Below are positions 26,387-35,132 of a stretch of 64,000 nt of DNA, one piece after another. Both the position numbers and the translations under genes were made by a program. The notes below the pieces were generated by a model. That model saw only the letters and a program-made list of their open reading frames with translations. It made no database searches and was not told where the DNA came from. Origin of the DNA: Enterovibrio gelatinilyticus. GTDB taxonomy: Bacteria; Pseudomonadota; Gammaproteobacteria; Enterobacterales; Vibrionaceae. The stretch's first letter is position 1. Every line of letters begins with the position of its first letter. The stretch is from contig NZ_JAJUBC010000009.1 in the NCBI RefSeq assembly GCF_028683095.1, positions 1 through 64,000 on the forward strand, written 5' to 3'.

Positions 26387-27667
26387 CTAATATCCCATCA
26401 TATTCGGTAACCAGAGCACAGTGTCTGGGAAGTAACTCATGATGAATACCACAAGAATTTCAACCAGTACGAAAGGCAATGCCTTAACCGATATCTCTTC
26501 GATGGTGACTTTGGCGATACTAGAACTGATAAACATATTTTCGCCAAGAGGCGGCGTTGAAAATCCAATTTCACAACAACACACCAAGACCACACCAAAG
26601 TGGATTGGGTCAACGCCAAACTGAACCATTACAGGTAATAGCACTGGCGTGACAATCATGATGGTGGCAAGCGTCTCCATGAACATGCCGATTAATATCA
26701 AAAACAGAATAACCACCAACCAGATCAGCGCGAGGCTGTCTGTCATCGACAGTAACGCATTTGCTATCTCAGTAGGCGTATCATTTTCGACAAGAATGCG
26801 ACCAAATGCGGTGGCGGCGAACATAATGATGAGAACACGGCCTGTTAACCATGTGGTCGAACTCAGGGATCCTTTCAATCCGTCTAGTGTCAGTTCTTTG
26901 TGAATGAACTTGCCGACAAACAAGGTGTAGAACACTGAAACCACAGCCGCTTCTGTTGGGGTAAAGAGGCCTGAATATATGCCACCGAGAATCACAAAAG
27001 GCGCAAGAATAGACCAAATACCGTCTTTGCAGGCTTTACGCAGTTCACCGGGTTCTTGATTGGGTGCGCCAACGTACCCTTTCTTTTTACTGATGACATA
27101 GTTTGTCATCATCAAACCACCGGCTAGCATGATTCCCGGAATCACGCCTGCAATGAACAATTTCCCGATCGACTCACTCGCTGTAACGCCATAGATCACC
27201 ATGGGAATACTCGGCGGTATCACCACGCCAAGACCACCGGAAGACGCCGTTAGCGCGGCGGCATACCCTCGGTTGTAGCCTTTATCAACCAGTGCGGGGA
27301 TCATCAACATGCCCACCGCTGCGGTAGTTGCGGGGCCAGAGCCTGAAATCGCGCCAAAGAACATACTGGCGAGAATGGCTGAAAAACCAAGCCCACCTGC
27401 CATTGGTCCTGCCATCAATTCAGCAATATGAACAAGACGCTTGGATATACCCGACGCCTGCATGAGTGCGCCAGAAAGAATAAACGCGGGAAGCGCCATA
27501 ATAGGAAACGAATCGACGGCGTTCCATGCGGTTTGTACCAGAGAGACATAGTCATCACCGGATAACAAGTACACCAACATGGCGGAGCCACCTAGCGCAA
27601 TCACGATGGGAGCGCCGATAAAGAGAAGCCCAAAGAATGAGCCGAAAAGAACTAACGATGCCGACAT
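26387..27667 (-). CDS. dctM: TRAP transporter large permease (DctM)
   Basis: Encodes 426 residues. ATG 27667 has AAGGAG 6 bases upstream, so the GTG ten codons earlier is rejected. About twelve membrane helices are visible with the family's signatures: FIGAPIVIALGGSAML at the start, AILASMFFGAISGSGPATTAAVG, GVVIPPSIPMVIYG and FSTPPLGENMFISS. It is the sodium-coupled membrane subunit of a tripartite importer with the DctQ and DctP proteins encoded just upstream in the operon. Substrate is set by DctP; context suggests an organosulfonate or amino-acid-like acid. Confidence 0.95.
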   Translation of the reverse strand: MSASLVLFGSFFGLLFIGAPIVIALGGSAMLVYLLSGDDYVSLVQTAWNAVDSFPIMALPAFILSGALMQASGISKRLVHIAELMAGPMAGGLGFSAILASMFFGAISGSGPATTAAVGMLMIPALVDKGYNRGYAAALTASSGGLGVVIPPSIPMVIYGVTASESIGKLFIAGVIPGIMLAGGLMMTNYVISKKKGYVGAPNQEPGELRKACKDGIWSILAPFVILGGIYSGLFTPTEAAVVSVFYTLFVGKFIHKELTLDGLKGSLSSTTWLTGRVLIIMFAATAFGRILVENDTPTEIANALLSMTDSLALIWLVVILFLILIGMFMETLATIMIVTPVLLPVMVQFGVDPIHFGVVLVCCCEIGFSTPPLGENMFISSSIAKVTIEEISVKALPFVLVEILVVFIMSYFPDTVLWLPNMMGY

Positions 27668-27802
27668 GACGGCTCCTTTTCTAATTGGTGACAACACTCC
27701 GTGCTGCCTGCCCTGTGGCCACGAACATCACAACCCAAGCGGTGATTGACTCGCATTAATAGCTAATAGCGATTGGGCGTAGTGAAGCAGCCCATTAACG
27801 CA

Positions 27803-28309
27803 TCAGTCTGCTTGTGGATCATCCATATCTTTGAATTCATAACCTTTCACCAATTTGAGGTAATTGACCTGAATAATTCGAATGGACGTCAGGGTGAACG
27901 AAATCGGGAAGATCCAATAAAGGAACGCCATTGACCAGTCGAGAGCGGGAGACAGAAAAGGGTATTCCATCAAACTTTCAATCACTTCGATGCTTTTGAT
28001 GGTCATCATGGTGTTGAAAGCAATCCAAAGCATGTCCGCTATAAGTTCAATGCCTTGCCGCACTTTCACTGGCAACAGTTTAAGGTGAAAGGTCACACGA
28101 TTATGGGCGGAAAGACGGGCTGCATAGGAAGCGCCCAAAAACACGAACCATACAAAAGCAAAGCGAGATAGCTCTTCGCTCCAAGGAATGCCGTAATTGA
28201 AAGCCACCCGCATAATGACTTGGATAAACAGTAAGGTGACAAATAGACACAGCAGCGCTTGACACGCATAGCTTTCAAATTTGTCCAATTTTCGTAATAC
28301 GCTTTGCAT
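27803..28309 (-). CDS. dctQ: TRAP transporter small permease (DctQ)
   Basis: Encodes 168 residues with four membrane helices (for example LLCLFVTLLFIQVIMRVAF and FAFVWFVFLGASYAA), the standard DctQ layout, with the conserved IPWSEELSRFAFVW motif. Start ATG 28309 was chosen because AAGGG precedes it; the in-frame GTG 13 codons earlier adds a non-conserved extension. It bridges DctM and the periplasmic receptor. Its start is 134 bases from the receptor gene, and that gap contains a small hairpin (GGGGA/TCCCC) on this strand. Confidence 0.93.
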   Translation of the reverse strand: MQSVLRKLDKFESYACQALLCLFVTLLFIQVIMRVAFNYGIPWSEELSRFAFVWFVFLGASYAARLSAHNRVTFHLKLLPVKVRQGIELIADMLWIAFNTMMTIKSIEVIESLMEYPFLSPALDWSMAFLYWIFPISFTLTSIRIIQVNYLKLVKGYEFKDMDDPQAD

Positions 28310-28443
28310 GACAGCGCCCTTTTGTACAAGGTTAAAAAGCGCGACCATTGTTTGATCGCCCTTTTTAGGGGAAGTTTTTTGACTCCCCGAGAGGTTGCTT
28401 CTGCTGCCTTTGAGTCAGCTCATCACAAACACAGCGTCAGCCG

Positions 28444-29430
28444 CTACTGCTGCAATTTTTCCAGCACGTCGTCAAAGCTTTCTTTACCGCCTATATCGTC
28501 ATAAAACTCAGGCCAAACTTTCTCTTTCGCCAACGCAATCCATTTGTCTTCATCTTCCAAGGTGGAAACTTCAACACCATTCGCGATCATGTTTTGCTTG
28601 GCATTCTCAGCTTCCGTCATTTGGAAAACCAACGCGTATTGCTGCGCTTCCAAGCCCGCTCGATTCAAAATCGCACGTTGCTCGTCGCTCAGTTTACCCA
28701 TGGTTCGATTTCCTATCAGAAGCGGTTGCAAAGAATACTGATGATGCACTTCCGTTAAGTACGGCTGCACTTCATAGAACTTCATGGTGTTGTTCACGAT
28801 GTACGGATTGTCCTGTCCGTCTACAACCTTCTGTTGCAATGCCGTGAAGGTTTCTGTCCATGCCATCGCGATTGGATTCGCACCAAACACTTCCCACGAT
28901 TTCAACATAATGCTGTTTTGCGGAACCCTCACTTTTAGGCCTTTTACGTCTTCAAGATTTTTAACAGGGCGTTTTGAATTGGTCAGATGGCGGAAGTTAG
29001 AATACGTCCAGCCTAAAATGTTAACCCCAGCTTCATTTATCGCGAGTTCGTTCCAATACTCTCCCAGCTCTCCCGTGGTAATAAGCACAGCGTCAGAAGA
29101 GTTAGTGATCAAATAAGGCATGGTCAATGCACCCAGCTTTTTAGAAAACGGGGTCACGTTGCCAATTCCAACCAATGCCATGTCCAATGAACCTAAACGG
29201 GTGTTTTGCACCATTTCGGTTTCACTGCCCAATGCTCCACCTGGATACAGTTTGATTTTGATATCACCGCCCGAATAGAACTCTACCAACTCCTGAAATC
29301 GAATTGCATACGCGCCCTGATCAGATTCAATCGGGTCGCCCATTCCTACTTTCATGGTTTTGGCGCTTGCAAGAACGGGGAGAGCCAAGATGGAAATGGC
29401 TGCAAACTTTGCCAACTGCTTTAATTTCAT
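28444..29430 (-). CDS. dctP: TRAP transporter periplasmic receptor (DctP)
   Basis: Encodes 328 residues with signal peptide LAKFAAISILALPVLASA, so the protein is periplasmic. The DctP fold is clear: IKLYPGGALGSETEMVQNTR near 58, GALTMPYLI, GLKVRVPQNSIM with the substrate-carboxylate or sulfonate binding arginine near 168, and AWTETFTALQQKVVDGQDNP. The ligand cannot be read from sequence. Its place behind CuyA- and HpsN-like genes suggests a small C3 sulfonate. A 184-base gap separates it from the PLP-enzyme gene, with an imperfect hairpin, so an internal promoter or processing site is possible. Confidence 0.94.
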   Translation of the reverse strand: MKLKQLAKFAAISILALPVLASAKTMKVGMGDPIESDQGAYAIRFQELVEFYSGGDIKIKLYPGGALGSETEMVQNTRLGSLDMALVGIGNVTPFSKKLGALTMPYLITNSSDAVLITTGELGEYWNELAINEAGVNILGWTYSNFRHLTNSKRPVKNLEDVKGLKVRVPQNSIMLKSWEVFGANPIAMAWTETFTALQQKVVDGQDNPYIVNNTMKFYEVQPYLTEVHHQYSLQPLLIGNRTMGKLSDEQRAILNRAGLEAQQYALVFQMTEAENAKQNMIANGVEVSTLEDEDKWIALAKEKVWPEFYDDIGGKESFDDVLEKLQQ

Positions 29431-29614
29431 ACCCTTTACCTCTTAATCGATAACATCCGTGAATGCTTATGTACTCGTGTACCTAAGGATTTGCCTATAC
29501 AAGATTTTCGTTGCTCGGTGTTGCCACACTTCTGTGTTGCTGGTTTTCTGGTAGTAAAATTTCCTGGCGTTGCTGATTGCTATGTCGCTGCTGTATCCGA
29601 CTGGAATTAGATAT

Positions 29615-30802
29615 CTACAACGTATCGAGCACCTCTGAGATCACCTGAGCGATACTGTCTGCATCAGATCGGTTAAAGGTGAGCGGGATTCGCATATCGA
29701 ACAGAGACGCGAGAACGCGCTCGGTGCTGGGAAGCGGCGTTAGCTGTTCCAAGTACTCCCAATGGTTATATTTACTGCTGTAACCTGAGGGCTGACTGTC
29801 TCCCACCCATTTCACACTTACTCCACGAGCCGCACAGCCAACCACAACCTTGGTTAATTGGTTTTTGGGGACATTCGGAAGAGAGAATTGAATTGAGCTC
29901 CCGACAAAATGCTCGCTCGGGGAACGGTCGGTTAAACGCAACCCTTCAATCGATGAAAGTGCTTTTTCCATGGCACGATAAAGTTCATTCCAACGCTCAC
30001 ACTGTGCATCTAACGCGGCTAACTGTGGGCGCAGTATCGCGGCACGAAGGTTATCCATTCTTCCGCTGAAGTTGGGCGTCCCTTTAGCAATGTCTTTAAA
30101 GGTTTCAATGGGCGGCAATGTGGAGTGTTGGTCAAACAACATATATGAACCTGAATAGATAATGGCTTTCGCCATCACTTCATCATTGTTGGTGACCAGA
30201 AACCCACCTTCGCCAGAGTTGATATGTTTGTAAGTCTGTGTGCTAAAGCACGACACTAGCCCAAACGTGCCGCTCTTCTTACCATTCCAATCTGCACCCA
30301 TGGTATGGGCACAGTCTTCAATCAATACCACACCACCTTGTTCGCAAATTGCCATGATGGCATCCATGTCAGCAATGTGGCCGCGCATGTGGGAAAGCAA
30401 CAGAAACCGAGCACCAGACAACGTAATCTTGTCTGCTAAGTCTTCAAGATCGATAGTCAGATCGTCTGTTGTTTCAACCAACACAGGGACACCACCAGCA
30501 TTGTTGATTGCGCCCGGAACAGGAGCCAACGTGAAGGCATTGCACAGCACGCCATCACCCTGTTTCACTCCCGCACACAACAAGGCGATATAAAGGGAAT
30601 AGCCACCAGACGCGCAACTTAAGCAGTACTTCACGCCAAGATATTGAGCGAACTGTTTGTCGAGCAAGTCAGCCTCACTCAGCTCTCCATTTACCGTGTT
30701 GTAGCGGTGAAGCCGCCCTGTACGCATCACTTCTACTGCACTGGCAATCGCACTTTCAGAGATAGGCATTTGCTGAGTAAACGATTTTTTGAACGTGTGC
30801 AT
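29615..30802 (-). CDS. DegT/DnrJ/EryC1/StrS-family PLP enzyme
   Basis: Encodes 395 residues from ATG 30802 (GAGGA 8 bases upstream). An ATG at 30877, overlapping the previous gene by 8 bases, would add 25 residues and cannot be excluded. The fold-type-I signature is present: SCASGGYSLYIALLCAG near 65, IEDCAHTMGADWNG (the cofactor-binding Asp) and STQTYKHINSGEGGF with the Schiff-base lysine near 190. The family normally transaminates keto-sugars, but some members act on small amino or keto acids. No sugar-nucleotide genes are near; in this operon an amino-sulfonate or sulfopyruvate substrate is a possible reading. Confidence 0.85.
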   Translation of the reverse strand: MHTFKKSFTQQMPISESAIASAVEVMRTGRLHRYNTVNGELSEADLLDKQFAQYLGVKYCLSCASGGYSLYIALLCAGVKQGDGVLCNAFTLAPVPGAINNAGGVPVLVETTDDLTIDLEDLADKITLSGARFLLLSHMRGHIADMDAIMAICEQGGVVLIEDCAHTMGADWNGKKSGTFGLVSCFSTQTYKHINSGEGGFLVTNNDEVMAKAIIYSGSYMLFDQHSTLPPIETFKDIAKGTPNFSGRMDNLRAAILRPQLAALDAQCERWNELYRAMEKALSSIEGLRLTDRSPSEHFVGSSIQFSLPNVPKNQLTKVVVGCAARGVSVKWVGDSQPSGYSSKYNHWEYLEQLTPLPSTERVLASLFDMRIPLTFNRSDADSIAQVISEVLDTL

Positions 30803-30869
30803 TTTCGTTTTCCTCGCGGCTCGCGTGTCATCAACGCGATCTAAGTCGAACCTATGCATGACGGAAGAA

Positions 30870-32183
30870 TCAGTCATAGCGTTTTTGTTGATAGACCTCG
30901 AAATCCCATTCGGTATCAGGGAAATATTTGGTTAAGCGCCAGTCACAGGCTCGTGCATGACCTTCCATACCCTCTGTACGCGAAATACGAGAACCTGCAG
31001 TGCTAAACATAAGGTTCGCTTCAACGCTCAATTCTTGAGTGGTCAGGATTTTCAGAAACTTCTGAACGTTCAATCCGCCGCTGTAACGCGCGGCTTTTTT
31101 GGTCGGTAAGATATGGTTGGTTCCTGAGCACTTATCGCCATGAGTCACGGTGCTGCCTTCACCCAAGAACAACGATCCATAGTTAGTGAGATTGTCTTTC
31201 CACCAATCGAGGTCAGCAGCTTGAACTTGAACGTGCTCACACGCCCATTCATCGCTGACTTTGGCGGCCTCTTCTCTATCTTCAAACACCATGACAACGC
31301 CATAGTCTCGCCACGCGGCTTCACACACTTCTGCATTTGGCATATCTGCAATCACATGTGGCATCAACGCAATGACCTTCTCGCCTAGCGATTTGCTGGT
31401 GGTAAACAACCAGACAGGGGAATTCGGACCATGTTCAGCTTGCGAAACCAAATCCACGGCAATGGTCATTGGGTCTGCAGTCTCATCCGCGATCACCGCA
31501 GATTCTGTCGGCCCTGCAAACACATCGATACCCACTTCGCCAAACAGCAAGCGCTTGGCTTCAGCAACGTACGCATTTCCTGGGCCAACAAGGATATCGG
31601 CCGACTTTCCGGTGTATAAGCCAAATGCCATGGTGGCAATAGCATGCACGCCGCCCATTTCGAGAATGATGTCTGCACCAGCAAGATCCATGGCGTATAC
31701 CACTGCGGGGTTAATTGAATCACCGCGAGGTGGAGAACACGCAACCACCGTCGGCACACCCGCCGCTTTCGCCGTTGCGACACTCATTAGTGCAGAGGCT
31801 GCATGGGCGTAGCGTCCACCGGGTACATAACAGCCTGCGCAATCTACGGGGATCACGCGTTGGCTCAGTTTCACGCCTTCTTCGGTTTCAATTTCAAATG
31901 CTTGTAAGCTTGCTCGCTGCGCTTCAGCAAAGCGTCGAACTTGTCGGTATGCAAAGTCGATATCGTCTTTTACTCGCTGTGGCACAGATGCAATAAGCGT
32001 CGCCCTCTTTTCATCTGATAAGACAAAATCACCCTGCCAGTTATCAAAGTGTTTGGCGTACTCTTCTACGGCACTGGTGCCTTCGCGTCGGATCTTCGCC
32101 AGCATGTCTTTCACCACCTGCTGGATGCGCTCATCATCCGTTTGCACGTCAGCCTCACGCTCACCCCGTTTTAGATATTCCAT
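30870..32183 (-). CDS. histidinol-dehydrogenase-family enzyme (HpsN-like)
   Basis: Encodes 437 residues. It belongs to the zinc, NAD-dependent family that oxidises a primary alcohol to a carboxylate in two steps. Zinc ligands matching HisD are visible: Q and H in SQAEHGPNS, D in GDKCSGTNHILPT and H in EGHARACDW. The catalytic Glu-His pair is in WACEHVQV, and YVPGGRYAHAASALM is the NAD-binding start. No other histidine gene is present, so a biosynthetic HisD is unlikely. The relative HpsN makes sulfolactate from dihydroxypropanesulfonate. Because the next upstream gene is a cysteate-lyase homologue, the substrate may instead be an amino-alcohol sulfonate (inference). Confidence 0.85.
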   Translation of the reverse strand: MEYLKRGEREADVQTDDERIQQVVKDMLAKIRREGTSAVEEYAKHFDNWQGDFVLSDEKRATLIASVPQRVKDDIDFAYRQVRRFAEAQRASLQAFEIETEEGVKLSQRVIPVDCAGCYVPGGRYAHAASALMSVATAKAAGVPTVVACSPPRGDSINPAVVYAMDLAGADIILEMGGVHAIATMAFGLYTGKSADILVGPGNAYVAEAKRLLFGEVGIDVFAGPTESAVIADETADPMTIAVDLVSQAEHGPNSPVWLFTTSKSLGEKVIALMPHVIADMPNAEVCEAAWRDYGVVMVFEDREEAAKVSDEWACEHVQVQAADLDWWKDNLTNYGSLFLGEGSTVTHGDKCSGTNHILPTKKAARYSGGLNVQKFLKILTTQELSVEANLMFSTAGSRISRTEGMEGHARACDWRLTKYFPDTEWDFEVYQQKRYD

Positions 32184-32275
32184 TGTTTTTACTCACCGAA
32201 ATCCAAAGTTAGCCTTGGCGAGCAGGTAAGCTCGCTCCGAGAAGGGTCAGCTAGCCACAGGGCTAGCTGAGTGGC

Positions 32276-33286
32276 TTAGCAGTACGCGTCAAAACCAAAT
32301 GCGTCGCGGTAGCCCGGCAGAGCTTGCGCACCACCAGTGTGAAGGAACACAACGTTCTCGCCTTCTTTGAATTGGCCTTTACGGATCAGGTCTATCAAGC
32401 CTGCACCGCCTTTTCCTGAGTAAACGGGATCCAATAAAATGCCTTCGTGCTTCGCGAATAATGAAATGGCTTCAATCGTGCTTTCTGCAGGAATACCGTA
32501 GCCTTCGCCGACGTAATCACAGTTAGCGACCACACTTTCACGCGGCACAGCACCTGGGATACCTAGTAGATCGCAAGTACGCTCGGCCAGCGCAAACACG
32601 TTATTTTCTTGTTGCTCTTTCGGCACACGCACACCAATACCTAGCAGCGGAATGAGGCTGTTTGATGCACATAGGCCTGTCACCAGCCCCGCTTGCGTAC
32701 CGGCAGAACCTGTGGCGTGAACGAGGTGGTCAATTTTCAAGCTTCGGTCATTCGCTTGAGTGAGCAATTCCAACGCGCAGTTCACATAGCCCAGTGCACC
32801 AATCGGGTTAGAACCCCCGCCAGGAATGATGTACGGCTTTTTGCCTTCCGCACGCATCGTCGCTGCCACATCTTCCATAGCTGCATTCATGTCGGTCGCT
32901 GCCGGGTATTTTTGCAGTGAAGAACCAAACAATTGGTTCAACATGACGTTTCCGTTGAACACGTAATCTGGATCGTCAGATCCCGTGCGATCTTCAAGCA
33001 AGATGTGGCAAGCCATGCCGCATTTCGCAGCAATAGCGGCGGTTTGACGAGCATGGTTTGATTGTGTGGCACCTTGAGTGATGATGGTGTCAGCACCTTG
33101 TGCCACGGCATCCGCCATCAAAAACTCCAGCTTACGTGTTTTGTTTCCCCCGCCAGCCAAGCCAGTGCAGTCATCACGTTTAATCCACAACGTGGGGCCA
33201 CCCAACGCTTTTGACAGGTTCGGCATTGGTTCTAACGGCGTAGCAAGATGAGCGAAATGAAGACGCGGGAAACGGGCAAGATGCAT
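32276..33286 (-). CDS. cuyA: L-cysteate sulfo-lyase / D-cysteine desulfhydrase (CuyA-like)
   Basis: Encodes 336 residues of the fold-type-II PLP family that also holds ACC deaminase. [20 protein letters not shown] resembles the N-terminus of CuyA. The PLP lysine is in [13 protein letters not shown] near 53, [14 protein letters not shown] is the substrate loop, and [12 protein letters not shown] binds the phosphate. CuyA cleaves L-cysteate to pyruvate, ammonia and sulfite; the sister DcyD cleaves D-cysteine to pyruvate, ammonia and sulfide. Operon context (TRAP importer, alcohol dehydrogenase) favours the sulfonate role. AAGGA lies 8 bases before the ATG. First gene of the operon, divergent from a LysR regulator. 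Confidence 0.82.
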   Translation of the reverse strand: MHLARFPRLHFAHLATPLEPMPNLSKALGGPTLWIKRDDCTGLAGGGNKTRKLEFLMADAVAQGADTIITQGATQSNHARQTAAIAAKCGMACHILLEDRTGSDDPDYVFNGNVMLNQLFGSSLQKYPAATDMNAAMEDVAATMRAEGKKPYIIPGGGSNPIGALGYVNCALELLTQANDRSLKIDHLVHATGSAGTQAGLVTGLCASNSLIPLLGIGVRVPKEQQENNVFALAERTCDLLGIPGAVPRESVVANCDYVGEGYGIPAESTIEAISLFAKHEGILLDPVYSGKGGAGLIDLIRKGQFKEGENVVFLHTGGAQALPGYRDAFGFDAYC

Positions 33287-33324
33287 GAGTTATATCCTTA
33301 TCAAGTGGTCTTTTAATGGGCTGT

Positions 33325-33340
33325 CTAAGCATCAACTTAG
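33325..33340. promoter_or_regulatory. inverted repeat between cuyA-like and lysR genes
   Basis: CTAAG-catcaa-CTTAG lies in the 174-base divergent interval, about 40 bases before the cuyA-like start. Its size and position suit a LysR-type binding site, but the spacing (T-N12-A) is not exactly the classic T-N11-A. Confidence 0.35.
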
Positions 33341-33460
33341 AAGCTTTTGCAATGATTACAGCCTGTGAGACGACAATCTTTTTCGCCAATACCTATATTG
33401 AACAAACGCCGGTTACTTTTCGGCATAACTGTTCTAGCAGGACGCTAAAGGATTGAATTC

Positions 33461-34363
33461 ATGGAATTGAAATGGCTTGAGGATTTTATTGCGCTGAGTG
33501 AGAACGGAAGTTTCTCCAAAGCAGCTAACGCAAGATATGTGACTCAACCTGCATTTAGTCGGCGTATACGTTCACTGGAAAATTGGCTTGGCATTGTCTT
33601 AGTGAATCGTGATGCACTCCCCACGAGCTTGACCGACGCTGGCACTGAATTTGTCGAAGAAGCTCAACGGCTGATCAATGACATCACGGAAGTGAGAAAT
33701 CGACTTCAGCAACGAAAGAACCCTCACTCACTGATTTTTCTGGCTCAACATTCAACGGCTGTTTCCTTTTTTCCCGCATGGATTCAAACCTTAAGCCCGT
33801 TAGTTGCGGATGCCGTGGTAAAGCTAGTGCCGGGAAATATACATAATCTCAACGAAGCCTTCTTAGCTGGGTCTGGCGATTTTCTTTTAACGTTCGCTTC
33901 GCAGGCATTAGATAGCCCGCAAATGAAGAAAAAAAGCCAATCCATTCAGGTGGGACGCGATCGTCTTATTCCTGTATCTGCACCGGATGAACATGGAGAT
34001 CCCTTGCATCGATTCAACAATGGAGTGCCCTGCCGTTTGCTCGCTTTTCCCGAGGAAACGTATCTCGGTGGGCTAATCAAGAAGTCGGCCATAAGCTCGA
34101 TTCCCTCACATTATCAGTATGATGTGGTGTGTGAAAACGAAATGGCGGAAGGGTTAAAAGCAATGGCAACACAAGGGTTTGGCGCAACATGGTTACCATC
34201 AAGTTTGGTCAAACAAGAGTTGGAAGAAAAACGACTCGTCGAATTGGATGCAGCGTTGCCAAGAATAGACTTACGCATCTTACTCTATCGCAATCGGCAT
34301 AGCGTAAAAGCTGAAGTGGAAAGGTTTTGGATCTATCTCAATGAGCTTTATGGCAAGGAATAG
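33461..34363 (+). CDS. LysR-family regulator of the organosulfonate-like operon
   Basis: Encodes 300 residues. The N-terminal winged helix reads MELKWLEDFIALSENGSFS, then AANARYVTQPAFSRRIRSLE; the rest is the periplasmic-binding-protein-like sensor domain (from about 90). It diverges from the cuyA-like operon, the usual layout for a LysR protein controlling its neighbour and activated by a pathway compound. It closely resembles the LysR at 41813 (same VTQPAFSRRI helix), which likewise diverges from a TRAP operon. Confidence 0.92.
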   Translation: MELKWLEDFIALSENGSFSKAANARYVTQPAFSRRIRSLENWLGIVLVNRDALPTSLTDAGTEFVEEAQRLINDITEVRNRLQQRKNPHSLIFLAQHSTAVSFFPAWIQTLSPLVADAVVKLVPGNIHNLNEAFLAGSGDFLLTFASQALDSPQMKKKSQSIQVGRDRLIPVSAPDEHGDPLHRFNNGVPCRLLAFPEETYLGGLIKKSAISSIPSHYQYDVVCENEMAEGLKAMATQGFGATWLPSSLVKQELEEKRLVELDAALPRIDLRILLYRNRHSVKAEVERFWIYLNELYGKE

Positions 34364-34410
34364 TGGCGATCGCTCTCGTCACTGCTCTTCACTCTCACCA
34401 TTCGCCGTCA

Positions 34411-34851
34411 CTACTTAGTATTGAAGAACTCGGTGAGCACTGTATGGGTGATCAAATGTGTCAATTCAGGGTACGCTTGAATGTGCTCACGGATTTCATT
34501 TAACCGTGCCATGTTTGGGACTTCGACGTACAACATCATGTCGGTTTCACCACTAATAGCATGACACCATTTGACGCCATCTAACGTATAGATATCAGCA
34601 GCGTAAGACTCACAATGATGCCCATTGGATGACGTATCAAACTTCAAGGCCAAATAGGCGGTGACACCTTGAACCGTCTCTTCTTCGGCAATGTCCGCAT
34701 GATAGCCAAGGATGATTTTATCCTGCTCCATTTTTCGAATTCTGGCGGTGACGGCAGATCGCGAGAGGCTAACATCTCGTGCTATCTCACTGACGGTTCG
34801 ACGGGCGTCAACGCGCAATATGTTTAAGATCTGCTTATCAAATTTGTCCAT
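34411..34851 (-). CDS. Lrp/AsnC-family transcriptional regulator
   Basis: Encodes 146 residues: an N-terminal helix-turn-helix (FDKQILNILRVDARRTVSEI, then ARDVSLSRSAVTARIRKME) and a C-terminal RAM ligand-binding domain (TAYLALKFDTS, CHAISGETDMMLYVEV). Length is typical. Such regulators sense amino acids. It is divergent from the YjeH-type exporter gene, so control of amino-acid export and methionine recycling is likely (inference). Confidence 0.93.
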   Translation of the reverse strand: MDKFDKQILNILRVDARRTVSEIARDVSLSRSAVTARIRKMEQDKIILGYHADIAEEETVQGVTAYLALKFDTSSNGHHCESYAADIYTLDGVKWCHAISGETDMMLYVEVPNMARLNEIREHIQAYPELTHLITHTVLTEFFNTK

Positions 34852-34860
34852 TGCTTATCT

Positions 34861-35058
34861 CTATACTTCCATTTCTTCGTTGCTAACTGCCAATCCCATT
34901 GGCATGTCTATCTGGATAGTTATCACGCCTAACACTTTATCGCTAGACACGCTCTGCTGCTCGCAAAATTGTTCAGATAACACTGAGAGTTCGCGAAAAA
35001 CCGTCACATTGTCACCTTTAATGCAGAAAACCGTTAATTTGACGCTTAACAAAGACAC
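34861..35058 (-). CDS. doubtful small open frame between the Lrp and exporter genes
   Basis: A 65-codon frame starting with GTG and ending 9 bases before the Lrp gene on the same strand. The peptide has ordinary composition (SVKLTVFCIKGDNVTVFREL) but there is no ribosome site and I recognise no family. It occupies the region that should hold the divergent promoters, so it may be chance. Confidence 0.25.
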   Translation of the reverse strand: MSLLSVKLTVFCIKGDNVTVFRELSVLSEQFCEQQSVSSDKVLGVITIQIDMPMGLAVSNEEMEV

Positions 35059-35132
35059 TTTGAGCGATGCTTTTTCAGCCTGTCCGCTTTAATCTTGGCG
35101 TGTAATCCATTCCGCTGCACATAGAAGTGACG

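Noticed and set aside
30870-32183. Biosynthetic histidinol dehydrogenase (hisD)
   Set aside because: Family match is real, but no other his gene is present and the neighbours are transport and sulfonate-type genes; the HpsN-like catabolic branch fits better.
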